From: Sphingorhabdus sp. YGSMI21
Lineage (GTDB): Bacteria > Pseudomonadota > Alphaproteobacteria > Sphingomonadales > Sphingomonadaceae
Assembly: GCF_002776575.1 (NCBI RefSeq)
Contig: NZ_CP022548.1
Coordinates: 2,433,001 to 2,497,000, forward strand
Direction: 5' to 3'
DNA: 64,000 nucleotides
Shown here in pieces: positions 18,690 through 27,098 of this stretch. Position numbers and translations under genes: made by a program. Each line of letters opens with the position of its first letter. Within the stretch, counting starts at the first letter, position 1. Under the pieces are notes generated by a model that made no database searches, was not told where the DNA came from, and saw nothing but the letters and a program-made list of their open reading frames with translations.

Positions 18690-20849
18690 CTAAAAACTGA
18701 ACTTTGCACTGACGCGAATATCACGACCGGACAGAGGTACATAGTCTTTAGTGAACGAGGCATGACGACGGGCTTGGACGTCGAAGATATTGTTGGCCGA
18801 TGCGAGCAGCGTTACGCCGCCATCCTTGCCGAACGGCCGCCAGGCCGCGGTGGCGTTGACCATGGTAAAGCCGTCGGTCGGCGTCTCGAAAGCGGTGACT
18901 TTTTTCTGGCTGTCGGACCATTCGACTTCGGCGCGCAGGTCGAGATTGTCGCTATGCGCCTTGATCCCGCCGAGCAGACGCAGCGGCGGGATACGCGGTA
19001 CCGCGCCGCCGCCATTGTCGATCTTGGCGCGGACATAGTCTGCCACGCCGTCGGCGATCAGGTCGAAACCGCCGACATGGGCAATGACGGCCGATGCCGA
19101 GGCCTCGAAGCCATAATAGGTCGCGTCACGCTGGAAATATTGGAACACCGGCAATCCGTCTTCTTCCGCAGCGGTTTCCGCCTCGAAAATATAGTCCTTG
19201 AAGAAATTGGTGTAGACGGTGGCGCTGAGCTGGACATTGTCACTGTCCCAGCGGGCGTAGAGCTCGCCGCCCCAGCTTTTCTCCGTCGTGAAATCGGGGT
19301 TGCCGATTTCATAGGCTTGTGTGGCAATATGGGGGCCGTCGGAAAGCAGCTCTTCCGCCGATGGCGCCCGTTCGGAGCGGGAAATATTCGCGCCTATCTT
19401 GAACGCTGCATCGTCCGGCGCATAGGCCAGGCCCACCGCACCGGAAACCGTGTTGAAACTGAGGTCGAAATTGATGCTGTTGGCGGTCACCGTGGTCTGG
19501 TCGAAGCGCAACGCCCCTTCCAGCTCGATATCGCCGAGATCGGCTTCCTGGACGGTGAAAAAGGCCCAGCTTTCGATGCTGTTCTTGGGGACAAAGGCTT
19601 CGGCACCGATCGCGTTGAAATCGCGCGCCAGAACCTGGGTGCCGATCACCCCGCGCCAGCCGTCATGGTCGGCCTGAACCAGCTCGGCGCGCGCCTCGAT
19701 GCCGGAGACGGAGAAGACCGTGCCGACTTCGTCGCCTTCAAATTCGGTATGTTCATAGTCCGAATAGCCGGCGCGGAAGTTCAACGCCTCGAAAAAGCCG
19801 CCGATATTCACGCCGCCGCGCAAATCAACGCGAATCTGTTCAAGGCCGATGGTGACCGGACCTTCTTCCTCATGGCCTTCTTCCTCCTCGTGATCCTCGC
19901 CTTCCTCTTCCTCGCCATGCGCATGGCCGGTGCCGGGCCGCGAGGGGACACCATAATCCGTGTCATAATAGCTGACCGAAAAACCCAGATTGCCGCCGTC
20001 GTCGATGAAGGCAATGCCCGCGCCGGCCGTCTGGGTGCGGCTTGCGGTATTGGCCACGCGGCCGGACTGGTTGGCGGCCTCGGTCAGTTCTTCTGCCTCG
20101 TCAAGATGACCTTCCTCGGTTTCCTCTGCCGCATCTGCCAGCAAATCGGCGCGCAGATCCGGTGACAGGACATAGCCCGGCACCCGGACATCACCCGTAT
20201 CGCGGTAGCTGCCGTCTGCATGGATCACCAATTTGGGGGTCAGCGGGACGTCCACCGATCCGGCGAGGCTCCAGTCGTCAGCCGCGCTGCCATAGCCGCC
20301 AATCGCGTCGAGATGAATGGCATCATCGGGAATATCGCGGGGGATGCGCTTGTCGATGACATTCACCGCCCCGCCGATCGCGTCGCCACCGAACAGCAGG
20401 ACCGCTGGGCCGCGCAATATCTCGACTCGCTGCGCGGTCAGGGGATCAATCGTCACCGCGTGATCCACCGAGGTGTTGGAAGCATCGAGCGAGCCGATGC
20501 CGTCGGTCAATACCCGGACCCGTGGCCCCTGAAAGCCGCGCAGGACAGGGCGCGATGAACCGGGGGAGAAGGATGTGGAAGACACGCCGGGCAGGCTGGT
20601 CAGGCTGTCGCCAATCTGGCCGCGCAGATCTTCCGCCAGTTCGTCGCCGGACAGGGCCGATGTTCCGGCCAGCAGGTCGAGCTGGTCGACATAGGGGGCG
20701 GTGACAATGATCATATCGTCATCGTGAAAGTCGTCGGACAGGCCGCTGGTGCGCTGCTGTGCGCCATTTTCTTGCTGGGCGAGGGCGGGGGTCGCGGGCA
20801 GGGCCAGAATTGCAGCGGAAATCAGGAATTTTCTGTGTGACACATTCAT
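18690..20849 (-). CDS. TonB-dependent receptor with His/Glu-rich loop, candidate zinc (ZnuD-like) importer
   Basis: 719 aa. Signal peptide 1-24 (ATPALA), TonB box-like IIVTA at 47-51, plug domain about 55-170 (RVLTDGIGSLD, RVEILRGPAVLLFGG), then a beta-barrel ending in F-S-F. Residues 309-330 hold four His and many Glu, and 241-256 are acidic; in ZnuD-type receptors such loops capture metal. That makes Zn (or another divalent metal) the likely substrate, by inference. A 20-bp AT-rich palindrome lies 40 bases upstream of the start. An entericidin-like gene follows after 11 bases. Confidence 0.85.
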   Translation of the reverse strand: MNVSHRKFLISAAILALPATPALAQQENGAQQRTSGLSDDFHDDDMIIVTAPYVDQLDLLAGTSALSGDELAEDLRGQIGDSLTSLPGVSSTSFSPGSSRPVLRGFQGPRVRVLTDGIGSLDASNTSVDHAVTIDPLTAQRVEILRGPAVLLFGGDAIGGAVNVIDKRIPRDIPDDAIHLDAIGGYGSAADDWSLAGSVDVPLTPKLVIHADGSYRDTGDVRVPGYVLSPDLRADLLADAAEETEEGHLDEAEELTEAANQSGRVANTASRTQTAGAGIAFIDDGGNLGFSVSYYDTDYGVPSRPGTGHAHGEEEEGEDHEEEEGHEEEGPVTIGLEQIRVDLRGGVNIGGFFEALNFRAGYSDYEHTEFEGDEVGTVFSVSGIEARAELVQADHDGWRGVIGTQVLARDFNAIGAEAFVPKNSIESWAFFTVQEADLGDIELEGALRFDQTTVTANSINFDLSFNTVSGAVGLAYAPDDAAFKIGANISRSERAPSAEELLSDGPHIATQAYEIGNPDFTTEKSWGGELYARWDSDNVQLSATVYTNFFKDYIFEAETAAEEDGLPVFQYFQRDATYYGFEASASAVIAHVGGFDLIADGVADYVRAKIDNGGGAVPRIPPLRLLGGIKAHSDNLDLRAEVEWSDSQKKVTAFETPTDGFTMVNATAAWRPFGKDGGVTLLASANNIFDVQARRHASFTKDYVPLSGRDIRVSAKFSF

Positions 20850-20888
20850 CTCTTTTATGACGGGGGTTGGGGTCGGCGATTAGATAGG

Positions 20889-20908
20889 TGATATGATATA
20901 ATATATCA
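20889..20908. promoter_or_regulatory. Candidate metal-responsive (Zur-type) operator upstream of the TonB receptor
   Basis: TGATAT-GA-TATA-AT-ATATCA is an imperfect 20-bp palindrome (16 of 20 positions symmetric) in an AT-rich pocket 40 bases before the receptor ATG. Zur and Fur operators are AT-rich palindromes of this size. The match to a defined alphaproteobacterial Zur consensus was not tested; the assignment follows from the zinc-like receptor beside it. It is also 76 bases upstream of the divergent VOC gene. Confidence 0.45.
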
Positions 20909-20983
20909 AATACTATTTTGAGGGAGTCGGCAAGGCGAGCGAAATTTGCTATAAGCGGCGCTTCACAGGAGAGGAGAGCGAAC

Positions 20984-21448
20984 ATGGCGCAGTGGAAGGA
21001 AGAGGGCTATCACAGTGTGACCCCCTATATCACGGTGGATGATGCCGAGGCGGCGATCGAATTTTACGCCAAGGCCTTTGGTGCGACGGAGCATATGCGC
21101 CTGCCGATGGGCGACAAGATCGGCCATGCTGATCTGCTGATCGGCGACAGCCATGTGATGCTGTCGGACGAATTTCCCGAAATGGACAAGCTCGGCCCGA
21201 CCAAGCGCGGCGGCGCGACGGCCAGCCTGATGATCTATGTGCCGGATGTTGATGCTGCTTTTGCCAAAGCGGTCGCTGCCGGAGCGGAGATCGTCCGTCC
21301 GGTGGAGGACCAATTTTACGGGGACCGGTCTGGCTGGGTGAAAGATCCGTTCGGGCATGAATGGACCTTGTCGACTCATGTCGAGGATGTCTCGGAAGAG
21401 GAAATGGGCCACCGGATGGAAAAGATGATGGCGGGCGAGGGGGGATAA
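20984..21448 (+). CDS. VOC-superfamily (glyoxalase/PhnB-like) protein
   Basis: 154 aa from the ATG at 20984, which follows [34 protein letters not shown] is the opening of a PhnB/glyoxalase-like VOC domain; [18 protein letters not shown] starts the second half, and [17 protein letters not shown] is the last strand. Substrate not known. It is divergent from the TonB receptor and is followed by a fold-back repeat. Confidence 0.85.
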   Translation: MAQWKEEGYHSVTPYITVDDAEAAIEFYAKAFGATEHMRLPMGDKIGHADLLIGDSHVMLSDEFPEMDKLGPTKRGGATASLMIYVPDVDAAFAKAVAAGAEIVRPVEDQFYGDRSGWVKDPFGHEWTLSTHVEDVSEEEMGHRMEKMMAGEGG

Positions 21449-21457
21449 GCAATCATA

Positions 21458-21571
21458 TTTTCTCCCCGTTGCGCAGCAATGGGGAGGTGGCAGCCGGAAC
21501 GGCTGACGGAGGGGCCCCTCCACCACGCTGCGCGCGGTCCCTCTCCCCAAAGCTTCGCTTCGGGGAGGAAA
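21458..21571 (+). repeat. Fold-back intergenic repeat, family 1, copy A
   Basis: A chain of hairpins: CTCCCC/GGGGAG, AGCCG-GAA-CGGCT, the palindrome GGAGGGGCCCCTCC, ACCACGC/GCGCGGT, and CTCCCC/GGGGAG. A second copy at 55688-55801 shares a 46-base core without mismatch (ATGGGGAGGTGGCAGCCGGA through GGGGCCCCTCCACCA) and the same ends. It fills the space between the VOC gene and purT. Confidence 0.85.
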
Positions 21572-21615
21572 TATTGTGGCTTGCACCCTTCAGCCTATCC
21601 CAACATAGTCACCCG

Positions 21616-22806
21616 ATGACTTACAGCAAAAAAATCCTCCTCCTCGGCTCGGGCGAACTCGGCCGCGAATTTACCATCTCGGCCAAGCGGCTTGGCGCCT
21701 ATGTCATTGCCTGCGATGCCTATGATGATGCTCCCGCCATGCAGGTGGCAGACGCCCGCGAGATATTCTCGATGCTCGACGGCGAGAAGCTGCGCGCAGC
21801 GATTGAAAAGCACCATCCGGATCTGATCGTGCCCGAGGTAGAAGCCATTCGCACCGAAATCCTTGCCGATATGGAGGCCGAGGGTTTTCATGTCGTGCCA
21901 TCCGCCCGCGCCACCCAACTGACAATGAACCGCGATGCCATTCGCGATGTTGCGGCCAAGGAACTGGGCCTGACCACCTCGCGCTACCATTATGCCGAAT
22001 GCTTCGCCGAAGTCGCCAGCGCGGCGGAGGATATCGGCCTGCCGCTGGTGATCAAGCCGGTGATGTCCTCCTCCGGCAAGGGGCAGAGCAAGGTCGACAG
22101 CGCCGACAAGCTGGAAGCAGCGTGGGACTATGCCGTCGCCAATATGCGGGGCGACCGGGCGCGGGTGATTGTCGAGCAATTCATTGACTTCGATTACGAG
22201 ATCACCCTGCTGACCGTCCGCACCCGCGACGGCGTGCTGTTCTGCCCGCCGATCGGCCATAGGCAGGAGCGCGGCGATTATCAGGAAAGCTGGCAGCCGG
22301 CGGCTATGACCGACGCGGCGCTCGCTTCGGCTCAGGAGATGGCGCGCAAGGTCGTCGAGAATCTCGGCGGCGACGGCAAGGGTTGGGGTCTGTTCGGGGT
22401 TGAGTTTTTCGTCACCAAACAGGGCGAAGTCATCTTCTCCGAACTCAGCCCGCGGCCGCACGATACCGGTATGGTCACCTCGATCGGCCAGAATCTCAGC
22501 GAGTTCGACCTCCACGCCCGCGCCATCATGGGGCTCCCGGTCCCGCATATCGCGCTGACTGCACCCGCCAGCGCCAGCGCGGTTATCCTTGCGGATCGTG
22601 ATAGCGAACAGTTTGAATTTACCGGTGTGGCGGAAGCTCTGGCGCTGGGCAGCGAAGGCGCGGAGACGGACGTCAGGATATTCGGCAAGCCGGTTACGCG
22701 GCCCTATCGGCGGATGGGCGTGGCCTTGGCCACTGGAGCGGATACGGACGCGGCGAGGGCGCTGGCGAAGCGCGCGGCGGATGCGGTGGAAATCGATTAT
22801 TCCTGA
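21616..22806 (+). CDS. purT: Formate-dependent phosphoribosylglycinamide formyltransferase (PurT)
   Basis: 396 aa from the ATG at 21616; the open frame upstream is the repeat read through. An N-terminal Rossmann-like domain ([20 protein letters not shown]) precedes an ATP-grasp core with [18 protein letters not shown] and [18 protein letters not shown]. Length equals that of E. coli PurT (392). It makes FGAR from GAR, formate and ATP in purine synthesis. Confidence 0.95.
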   Translation: MTYSKKILLLGSGELGREFTISAKRLGAYVIACDAYDDAPAMQVADAREIFSMLDGEKLRAAIEKHHPDLIVPEVEAIRTEILADMEAEGFHVVPSARATQLTMNRDAIRDVAAKELGLTTSRYHYAECFAEVASAAEDIGLPLVIKPVMSSSGKGQSKVDSADKLEAAWDYAVANMRGDRARVIVEQFIDFDYEITLLTVRTRDGVLFCPPIGHRQERGDYQESWQPAAMTDAALASAQEMARKVVENLGGDGKGWGLFGVEFFVTKQGEVIFSELSPRPHDTGMVTSIGQNLSEFDLHARAIMGLPVPHIALTAPASASAVILADRDSEQFEFTGVAEALALGSEGAETDVRIFGKPVTRPYRRMGVALATGADTDAARALAKRAADAVEIDYS

Positions 22807-22832
22807 ATCAACAACGACGTGCGCCGCTATTC

Positions 22833-22996
22833 GCCTTCTCCCGTGCGGGAGAAGGATACAAAGCCTTGCTGAGGAACGAAGCTAGGCGGCGTTGGATGAG
22901 GGCGTACTGCGCTTCGGATTACAGAACACCCTCATCCAGCTACGTCTAGGCAGCAAGCTGCCAAGTCTCCGCATCCTTCTCCCTCACGGGAGAAAG
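22833..22996. repeat. Fold-back intergenic repeat with hairpin ends
   Basis: The left end CCTTCTCCCG-TG-CGGGAGAAGG and the right end CTTCTCCC-TCAC-GGGAGAAAG are each hairpins, and they are inverted repeats of one another (22 of 24 positions). Inside, GGATGAGGG pairs with CCCTCATCC. It occupies the purT-GST interval. Only one copy is in the window, but the plan (terminal inverted repeats that themselves fold) is the same as that of the elements at 52589 and 57428. Confidence 0.7.
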
Positions 22997-23061
22997 ATCA
23001 GGACTTTCCATTCTCCGATCAATCCGGCAAAGAACTTCCAAACATCAGGAGACACACACCC

Positions 23062-23760
23062 ATGACCGCATCCCTCGTCCTCTACGGCTCGCCGCTTTCC
23101 CCGTTCCAGCGCAAGGTGGAGGCGGTGATGGCGCTCAAGGGGCTCGACTATGATTGCGAGGACGTCAATGTCATGGGCATGCCGGACTGGTACAAGGCAA
23201 TCAGCCCGCTTGGCCGCATTCCGTCATTGCGCGACCGGGATATTGCCGAAGACGGGCCCGCCGGGACGATCACCGACAGTTCGGCGATTTGTGGCTATCT
23301 GGAGAAACGGCAGCCCGATCCTTCGGTCTATCCTGCCGACGCCTTCGACTATGGTAGGGCGCTGTGGCTCGAGGAATATGCCGATACCGGCATGGCGATG
23401 GCTGGTGGCATGGGTGTGTTCCGGCCGATCATTTTCAATCTGTTCCAGCGCAAGGAGCCGGATATCGAAACCGCGCGCAAGACCTGGAATGAAAAATTGC
23501 CGCCGCTTTATGACTATCTCGAAGCGCAGCTCGACGGCCGCTCCCATTTTATCGGCGATAGTATCACGATCGCCGATATCGCGGTCGCCGCACAGATCGC
23601 CCAGACCGATATGCTCGCCGGTCTGCCCGACAATTCCCGCTGGCCGGCTTTGGTGGCGCATTATCAGGCGATGCGCGCGCATGACTGTTTCCAGCGCAAC
23701 AACGCGGGCTGCGACAAAATCATCGCGAAGCTGGTGCCGGAGAAATTCGACCTGAGCTAA
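23062..23760 (+). CDS. Glutathione S-transferase-family protein
   Basis: 232 aa. Thioredoxin-like N-domain (LVLYGSPLSPFQRKVEAVM; the glutathione-site motif DSSAICGYLEKRQP) and an all-helical C-domain with SITIADIAVAAQ, the hydrophobic staple region. The SPFQ segment could supply the catalytic Ser or be non-catalytic. Substrate unknown. Convergent with the AEC gene after 18 bases. Confidence 0.88.
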   Translation: MTASLVLYGSPLSPFQRKVEAVMALKGLDYDCEDVNVMGMPDWYKAISPLGRIPSLRDRDIAEDGPAGTITDSSAICGYLEKRQPDPSVYPADAFDYGRALWLEEYADTGMAMAGGMGVFRPIIFNLFQRKEPDIETARKTWNEKLPPLYDYLEAQLDGRSHFIGDSITIADIAVAAQIAQTDMLAGLPDNSRWPALVAHYQAMRAHDCFQRNNAGCDKIIAKLVPEKFDLS

Positions 23761-23778
23761 CGCGGTAAGGTGGGTTTT

Positions 23779-24696
23779 TCAGGACTGGGTCAGCAGATAG
23801 AGCGCGTAGATCGCCGGCATGGACAGCACCGAGAAGACCGTTTGCACGGCGACCAGATTGGCCGACAAGGTGGCGTCGCCGCCGAGTTGCCGTGCCAATA
23901 TATAGCCGCTGCTTGCGGTCGGCGTGGCGGCCGCGATCATGATGATCGCCAGGCTGTCCGGCGCGAGATCGAGCAACAGTCCGGCGGCCAGAGCCACCAG
24001 CGGGAAGCCGAGCAGGCGCACCGCCGACCATGTCAATGTCGTGTGTCCCGCCCGTCTAAAGGCCCGCAGATCAACCGCCGCGCCGACCACGAGAAGACCG
24101 AGCGCCAGCGTCGCCTGACCCAATATGTCGAGCGTCTTCTCGGCTATGCCGGAGGGCGCGATACCCAGCAGGTTGAGCGCGATGCCGATCACGCAGCCGA
24201 TGATCAGCGGATTGCGTACCATATCCATCACAACATGCGGTTTTTTCTTTCCGTCGTCGCGGGCGAAATGGGTCAGCGCCAGTACCGAAATGACATTGGC
24301 GGTCGGCGTCAGGGCGGCGACCGCGATGGCCATCAGGGCAAGGCCCGGCTCGCCAAACAGCGCGCTGGCAATGGACAGTCCGACAAAGGTGTTCCAGCGG
24401 ACATTGGACTGGATGATCGATCCTTTGCGCGGGCCGTCATCGGCCCGCTTGGCGAACAGCCCCAGCACAGCAAGCGCCACTTGCGAACCGATCAGCGCCA
24501 GCACCATCGCCCAGGGCACGGTTTCGAAAGAGGCGCTGGCCAGCACATTGATGATCAGCGCCGGGAAAAAGATGAAATAGACCAGTCTCTCGATCGCGCG
24601 CCAGCCCTCGGCGGGCAGGAAATTCCTGTGCGCCAGCAACCATCCCAATGCGGTGATCAGGACCACCGGGATCAGGGCATAGATAAAGTTTATCAT
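23779..24696 (-). CDS. AEC-family (auxin efflux carrier-like) transporter
   Basis: 305 aa, about ten membrane helices. ALIPVVLITALGWLLAHR at the N-terminus, the amphipathic centre NPLIIGCVIGIALNLLG (about 160-177), and AATPTASSGYILARQLGGD in the C-terminal half are AEC/BASS-fold features. It probably exports or imports an organic acid or related small anion; substrate not readable. It is 21 bases downstream of the crotonase gene on the same strand. Confidence 0.88.
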   Translation of the reverse strand: MINFIYALIPVVLITALGWLLAHRNFLPAEGWRAIERLVYFIFFPALIINVLASASFETVPWAMVLALIGSQVALAVLGLFAKRADDGPRKGSIIQSNVRWNTFVGLSIASALFGEPGLALMAIAVAALTPTANVISVLALTHFARDDGKKKPHVVMDMVRNPLIIGCVIGIALNLLGIAPSGIAEKTLDILGQATLALGLLVVGAAVDLRAFRRAGHTTLTWSAVRLLGFPLVALAAGLLLDLAPDSLAIIMIAAATPTASSGYILARQLGGDATLSANLVAVQTVFSVLSMPAIYALYLLTQS

Positions 24697-24717
24697 CGCT
24701 GGATAGCGCGCGCGATA

Positions 24718-25569
24718 CTATAATGCTGTGGTTCGGAGCGGCAACAGATCGGGGAAATCCGGTTCGCGTTTTTCGCCCATCGCAGCGACAGCTTCCTGGA
24801 TATGAGATGGCGGGAACATGCCGGCGTTCCAGACGCCGATATAGTCGAGCGTGTCGGCGGTATTGTGGTCGCGGCCATAGTTGATCAGAACCTTGCAGCC
24901 AGTCACCGCCAGCGGCGATTTCGACGCAATTTCTTTCGCGGTTGCCATGACATAAGCGAGGCATTCTTCCTGGGTTTCGAATACGTCGTTGACCAGCCCG
25001 ATTTCCTTGGCTTTTGCCGCATCAATCCGGCGGCCGGTATAGGCCATTTCCTTGACCCAGCCTTCTGGGATATAGCGTTGCAGGCGCGGGAAAGTGCCGA
25101 CATCGGCGGTCATGCCGATATTGGTTTCCTGAATGCAGAAAATTGCGTCCTTGCTGCACCAGCGGATATCGCCCGCGCTGATCATGTCGATCGCGCCGCC
25201 GATCACGCCGCCGTGGAGCGCGAACAATACGGGGATGCGGGCTTCTTCCAGAGCGTTGAAACTATGCTGGATGCGCTTGACGTTGGAGCGGAACATTTCG
25301 GCAAGCACATGCTTGTCGGCACCGTCAATCTTGCTGTCGGGCTGAGGCGCGAAAACGGAGAGGTCCATGCCGGCAGAAAAATGCTTGCCGGTAGAGCTGA
25401 TGACGATCACCCGCGCGCGGGCGTTGATATCGATATCCTCGACAATTTCTGGCAGATCATTCCAGAATGCACGGTTCATGCTGTTGAGCTTTTCCGGACG
25501 GTTCATCCGGATATGGGCGATGCCGTCGGCTATCTCGACATCGAAACATTCATATTTTTTCTCGACCAT
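24718..25569 (-). CDS. Crotonase-fold enzyme, dienoyl-CoA isomerase (ECH1)-like
   Basis: 283 aa from the ATG at 25569, which is preceded by AAGGATAAGAGG. Oxyanion-hole segments are HFSAGMDL (about 63-70) and HGGVIGGAIDM (119-129). Asp128, Glu148 and Asp156 (TADVGT) fall at the spacing of the catalytic Asp176, Glu196 and Asp204 of rat ECH1 (intervals 20 and 8). This points to a delta(3,5)-delta(2,4)-dienoyl-CoA isomerase for unsaturated fatty acids, not a plain enoyl-CoA hydratase. An AEC transporter follows. Confidence 0.88.
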   Translation of the reverse strand: MVEKKYECFDVEIADGIAHIRMNRPEKLNSMNRAFWNDLPEIVEDIDINARARVIVISSTGKHFSAGMDLSVFAPQPDSKIDGADKHVLAEMFRSNVKRIQHSFNALEEARIPVLFALHGGVIGGAIDMISAGDIRWCSKDAIFCIQETNIGMTADVGTFPRLQRYIPEGWVKEMAYTGRRIDAAKAKEIGLVNDVFETQEECLAYVMATAKEIASKSPLAVTGCKVLINYGRDHNTADTLDYIGVWNAGMFPPSHIQEAVAAMGEKREPDFPDLLPLRTTAL

Positions 25570-25747
25570 GATCCTCTTATCCTTATGCTTTGTCAGAAGT
25601 TGCAATTCGCCTAGCATGATAAACTTCCGCTGCGCACCAACAATTTGCGGGGGAGGATAGAAGCCGCGCGTCCGACTAAAGCCATGCTATCGGCCCTGAA
25701 AAGGCTTCAAGCTTGCGGCGCGAAATCGCGCGCACTATGTATCATCC

Positions 25748-26743
25748 ATGAGCATCATTCCAAACACACTCGAACTGATCGGCAATACGCCGCTCGTGCG
25801 CCTCTCCGGACCCAGCGAGGCTGCCGGTTGCGACATTTACGGCAAGTGCGAATTTGCCAATCCCGGCGCCTCGGTGAAAGACCGCGCCGCGCTGTTCATC
25901 ATTCAGGATGCGGAAGAACGCGGCCTGCTCAAGCCGGGTGGACGCATCGTCGAAGGGACGGCGGGCAATACCGGTATCGGCATCGCGCTCGTCGCCAATG
26001 CCAAGGGCTATAAATCGACCATTGTGATGCCGGAAACCCAGAGCCGGGAAAAAATGGATACGCTGCGCGCCCTGGGCGCCGAGCTTATCACGGTGCCGGC
26101 TGCGCCTTATTCGAACCCCGGCCATTTCGTTCACACCTCGCGTCGTCTGGCCGAGGAAACCGAAGGCGCCGTCTGGGCCAACCAGTTTGACAATGTCGCC
26201 AATCGCCGCGCCCATATCGAAACCACCGCCGAGGAAATTTGGGAACAGATGGACGGCAAGGTCGACGGCTTTACCTGCGCGGTTGGAACCGGCGGCACGT
26301 TGGCCGGTGTCGGCATGGGACTGAAGGCGAAGGATGAAAATATAACCATCGCCCTGTCCGATCCGCATGGTGCGGCGCTCTACGAATATTATGCCCATGG
26401 CGAGCTGAAGTCCGAAGGCAGCAGTGTCGCCGAAGGCATCGGGCAGGGGCGGATCACCGGCAATCTGGAAGATGCGCCGGTGGACAGGCAATATCGCATT
26501 TCCGACGAGGAAGCGCTGGTCTGGGTCGAGCGGCTGCTGATGGAAGAGGGACTGTGCCTTGGCCTGTCATCGGGCGTGAATGTGGCCGGCGCGATTGCGC
26601 TGGGCAAGGAACTGGGGCCGGGCAGCCGGGTTGCGACAATCCTGTGCGATACCGGATTCCGCTATCTGTCCTCGCTCTACAACGCCGCCTGGCTGAAAGA
26701 AAAGGGACTGCCGATATTCCCGTGGCTGGACAGTGATGGATAA
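25748..26743 (+). CDS. cysK: Cysteine synthase A-like PLP enzyme
   Basis: 331 aa. The PLP lysine is Lys44 in NPGASVKDRAAL. The phosphate/substrate loop reads GTAGNTGIGIA, where most CysK have TSGNTG. The C-domain has GTGGTLAGVGMGLK. It condenses O-acetylserine (or O-phosphoserine) with sulfide. The two genes that follow are translationally coupled or abutting, so this is the first gene of a three-gene set. The annotation cysM-like is an alternative. Confidence 0.88.
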   Translation: MSIIPNTLELIGNTPLVRLSGPSEAAGCDIYGKCEFANPGASVKDRAALFIIQDAEERGLLKPGGRIVEGTAGNTGIGIALVANAKGYKSTIVMPETQSREKMDTLRALGAELITVPAAPYSNPGHFVHTSRRLAEETEGAVWANQFDNVANRRAHIETTAEEIWEQMDGKVDGFTCAVGTGGTLAGVGMGLKAKDENITIALSDPHGAALYEYYAHGELKSEGSSVAEGIGQGRITGNLEDAPVDRQYRISDEEALVWVERLLMEEGLCLGLSSGVNVAGAIALGKELGPGSRVATILCDTGFRYLSSLYNAAWLKEKGLPIFPWLDSDG

Positions 26744-27098
26744 GAGGCCACCCAATTCCGGCCGACAGGACACGATGCAGCGCATCCAGGTCGGGGTCGT
26801 CGGGCTGGCGGCTGTACTGCTGTTGGTCAGCGTGGCCAATTTCATCATCCAGCGGGCCAGTGATGAGCAGACGGTGATCGAGGAAATGCAGGCGGAAGCG
26901 ACCGGCATCGCGCCACCGGTCGCCACCAAGTCCGAAGAAAAGCCTGCCGAACCGCTGGCGGAGCTAGGCCTCACCCCGGCGCCGGCAACCGGCAAGCCGG
27001 AAGCGCAGAAACCTCAGGCCAATCTGCCGGGACAGACCGTACCGGACTTGAAGCCCGATCCCAATCTGGACGCGCCGATGGATCGGGAGCGGCGCTAG
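26736..27098 (+). CDS. Single-pass membrane protein of unknown function
   Basis: 120 aa from the ATG at 26736, which overlaps the cysK stop; a GTG three bases earlier is possible. One membrane helix (about 17-38, VGVVGLAAVLLLVSVANFII) is followed by a Pro/Glu/Lys-rich tail. No domain recognised. The TTG start of the next gene follows its stop directly. A membrane partner for the exported product of that gene is one possibility. Confidence 0.6.
   Translation: MDKRPPNSGRQDTMQRIQVGVVGLAAVLLLVSVANFIIQRASDEQTVIEEMQAEATGIAPPVATKSEEKPAEPLAELGLTPAPATGKPEAQKPQANLPGQTVPDLKPDPNLDAPMDRERR

Noticed and set aside
18762..20165. 467-codon plus-strand frame antisense to the TonB receptor
   Set aside because: Low-complexity translation, no start signal, and the receptor on the other strand is certain.
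21361..21615. N-terminal extension of purT through the repeat
   Set aside because: The 85 extra codons overlap the VOC gene and read repeat sequence; PurT proteins start at [15 protein letters not shown] residues.
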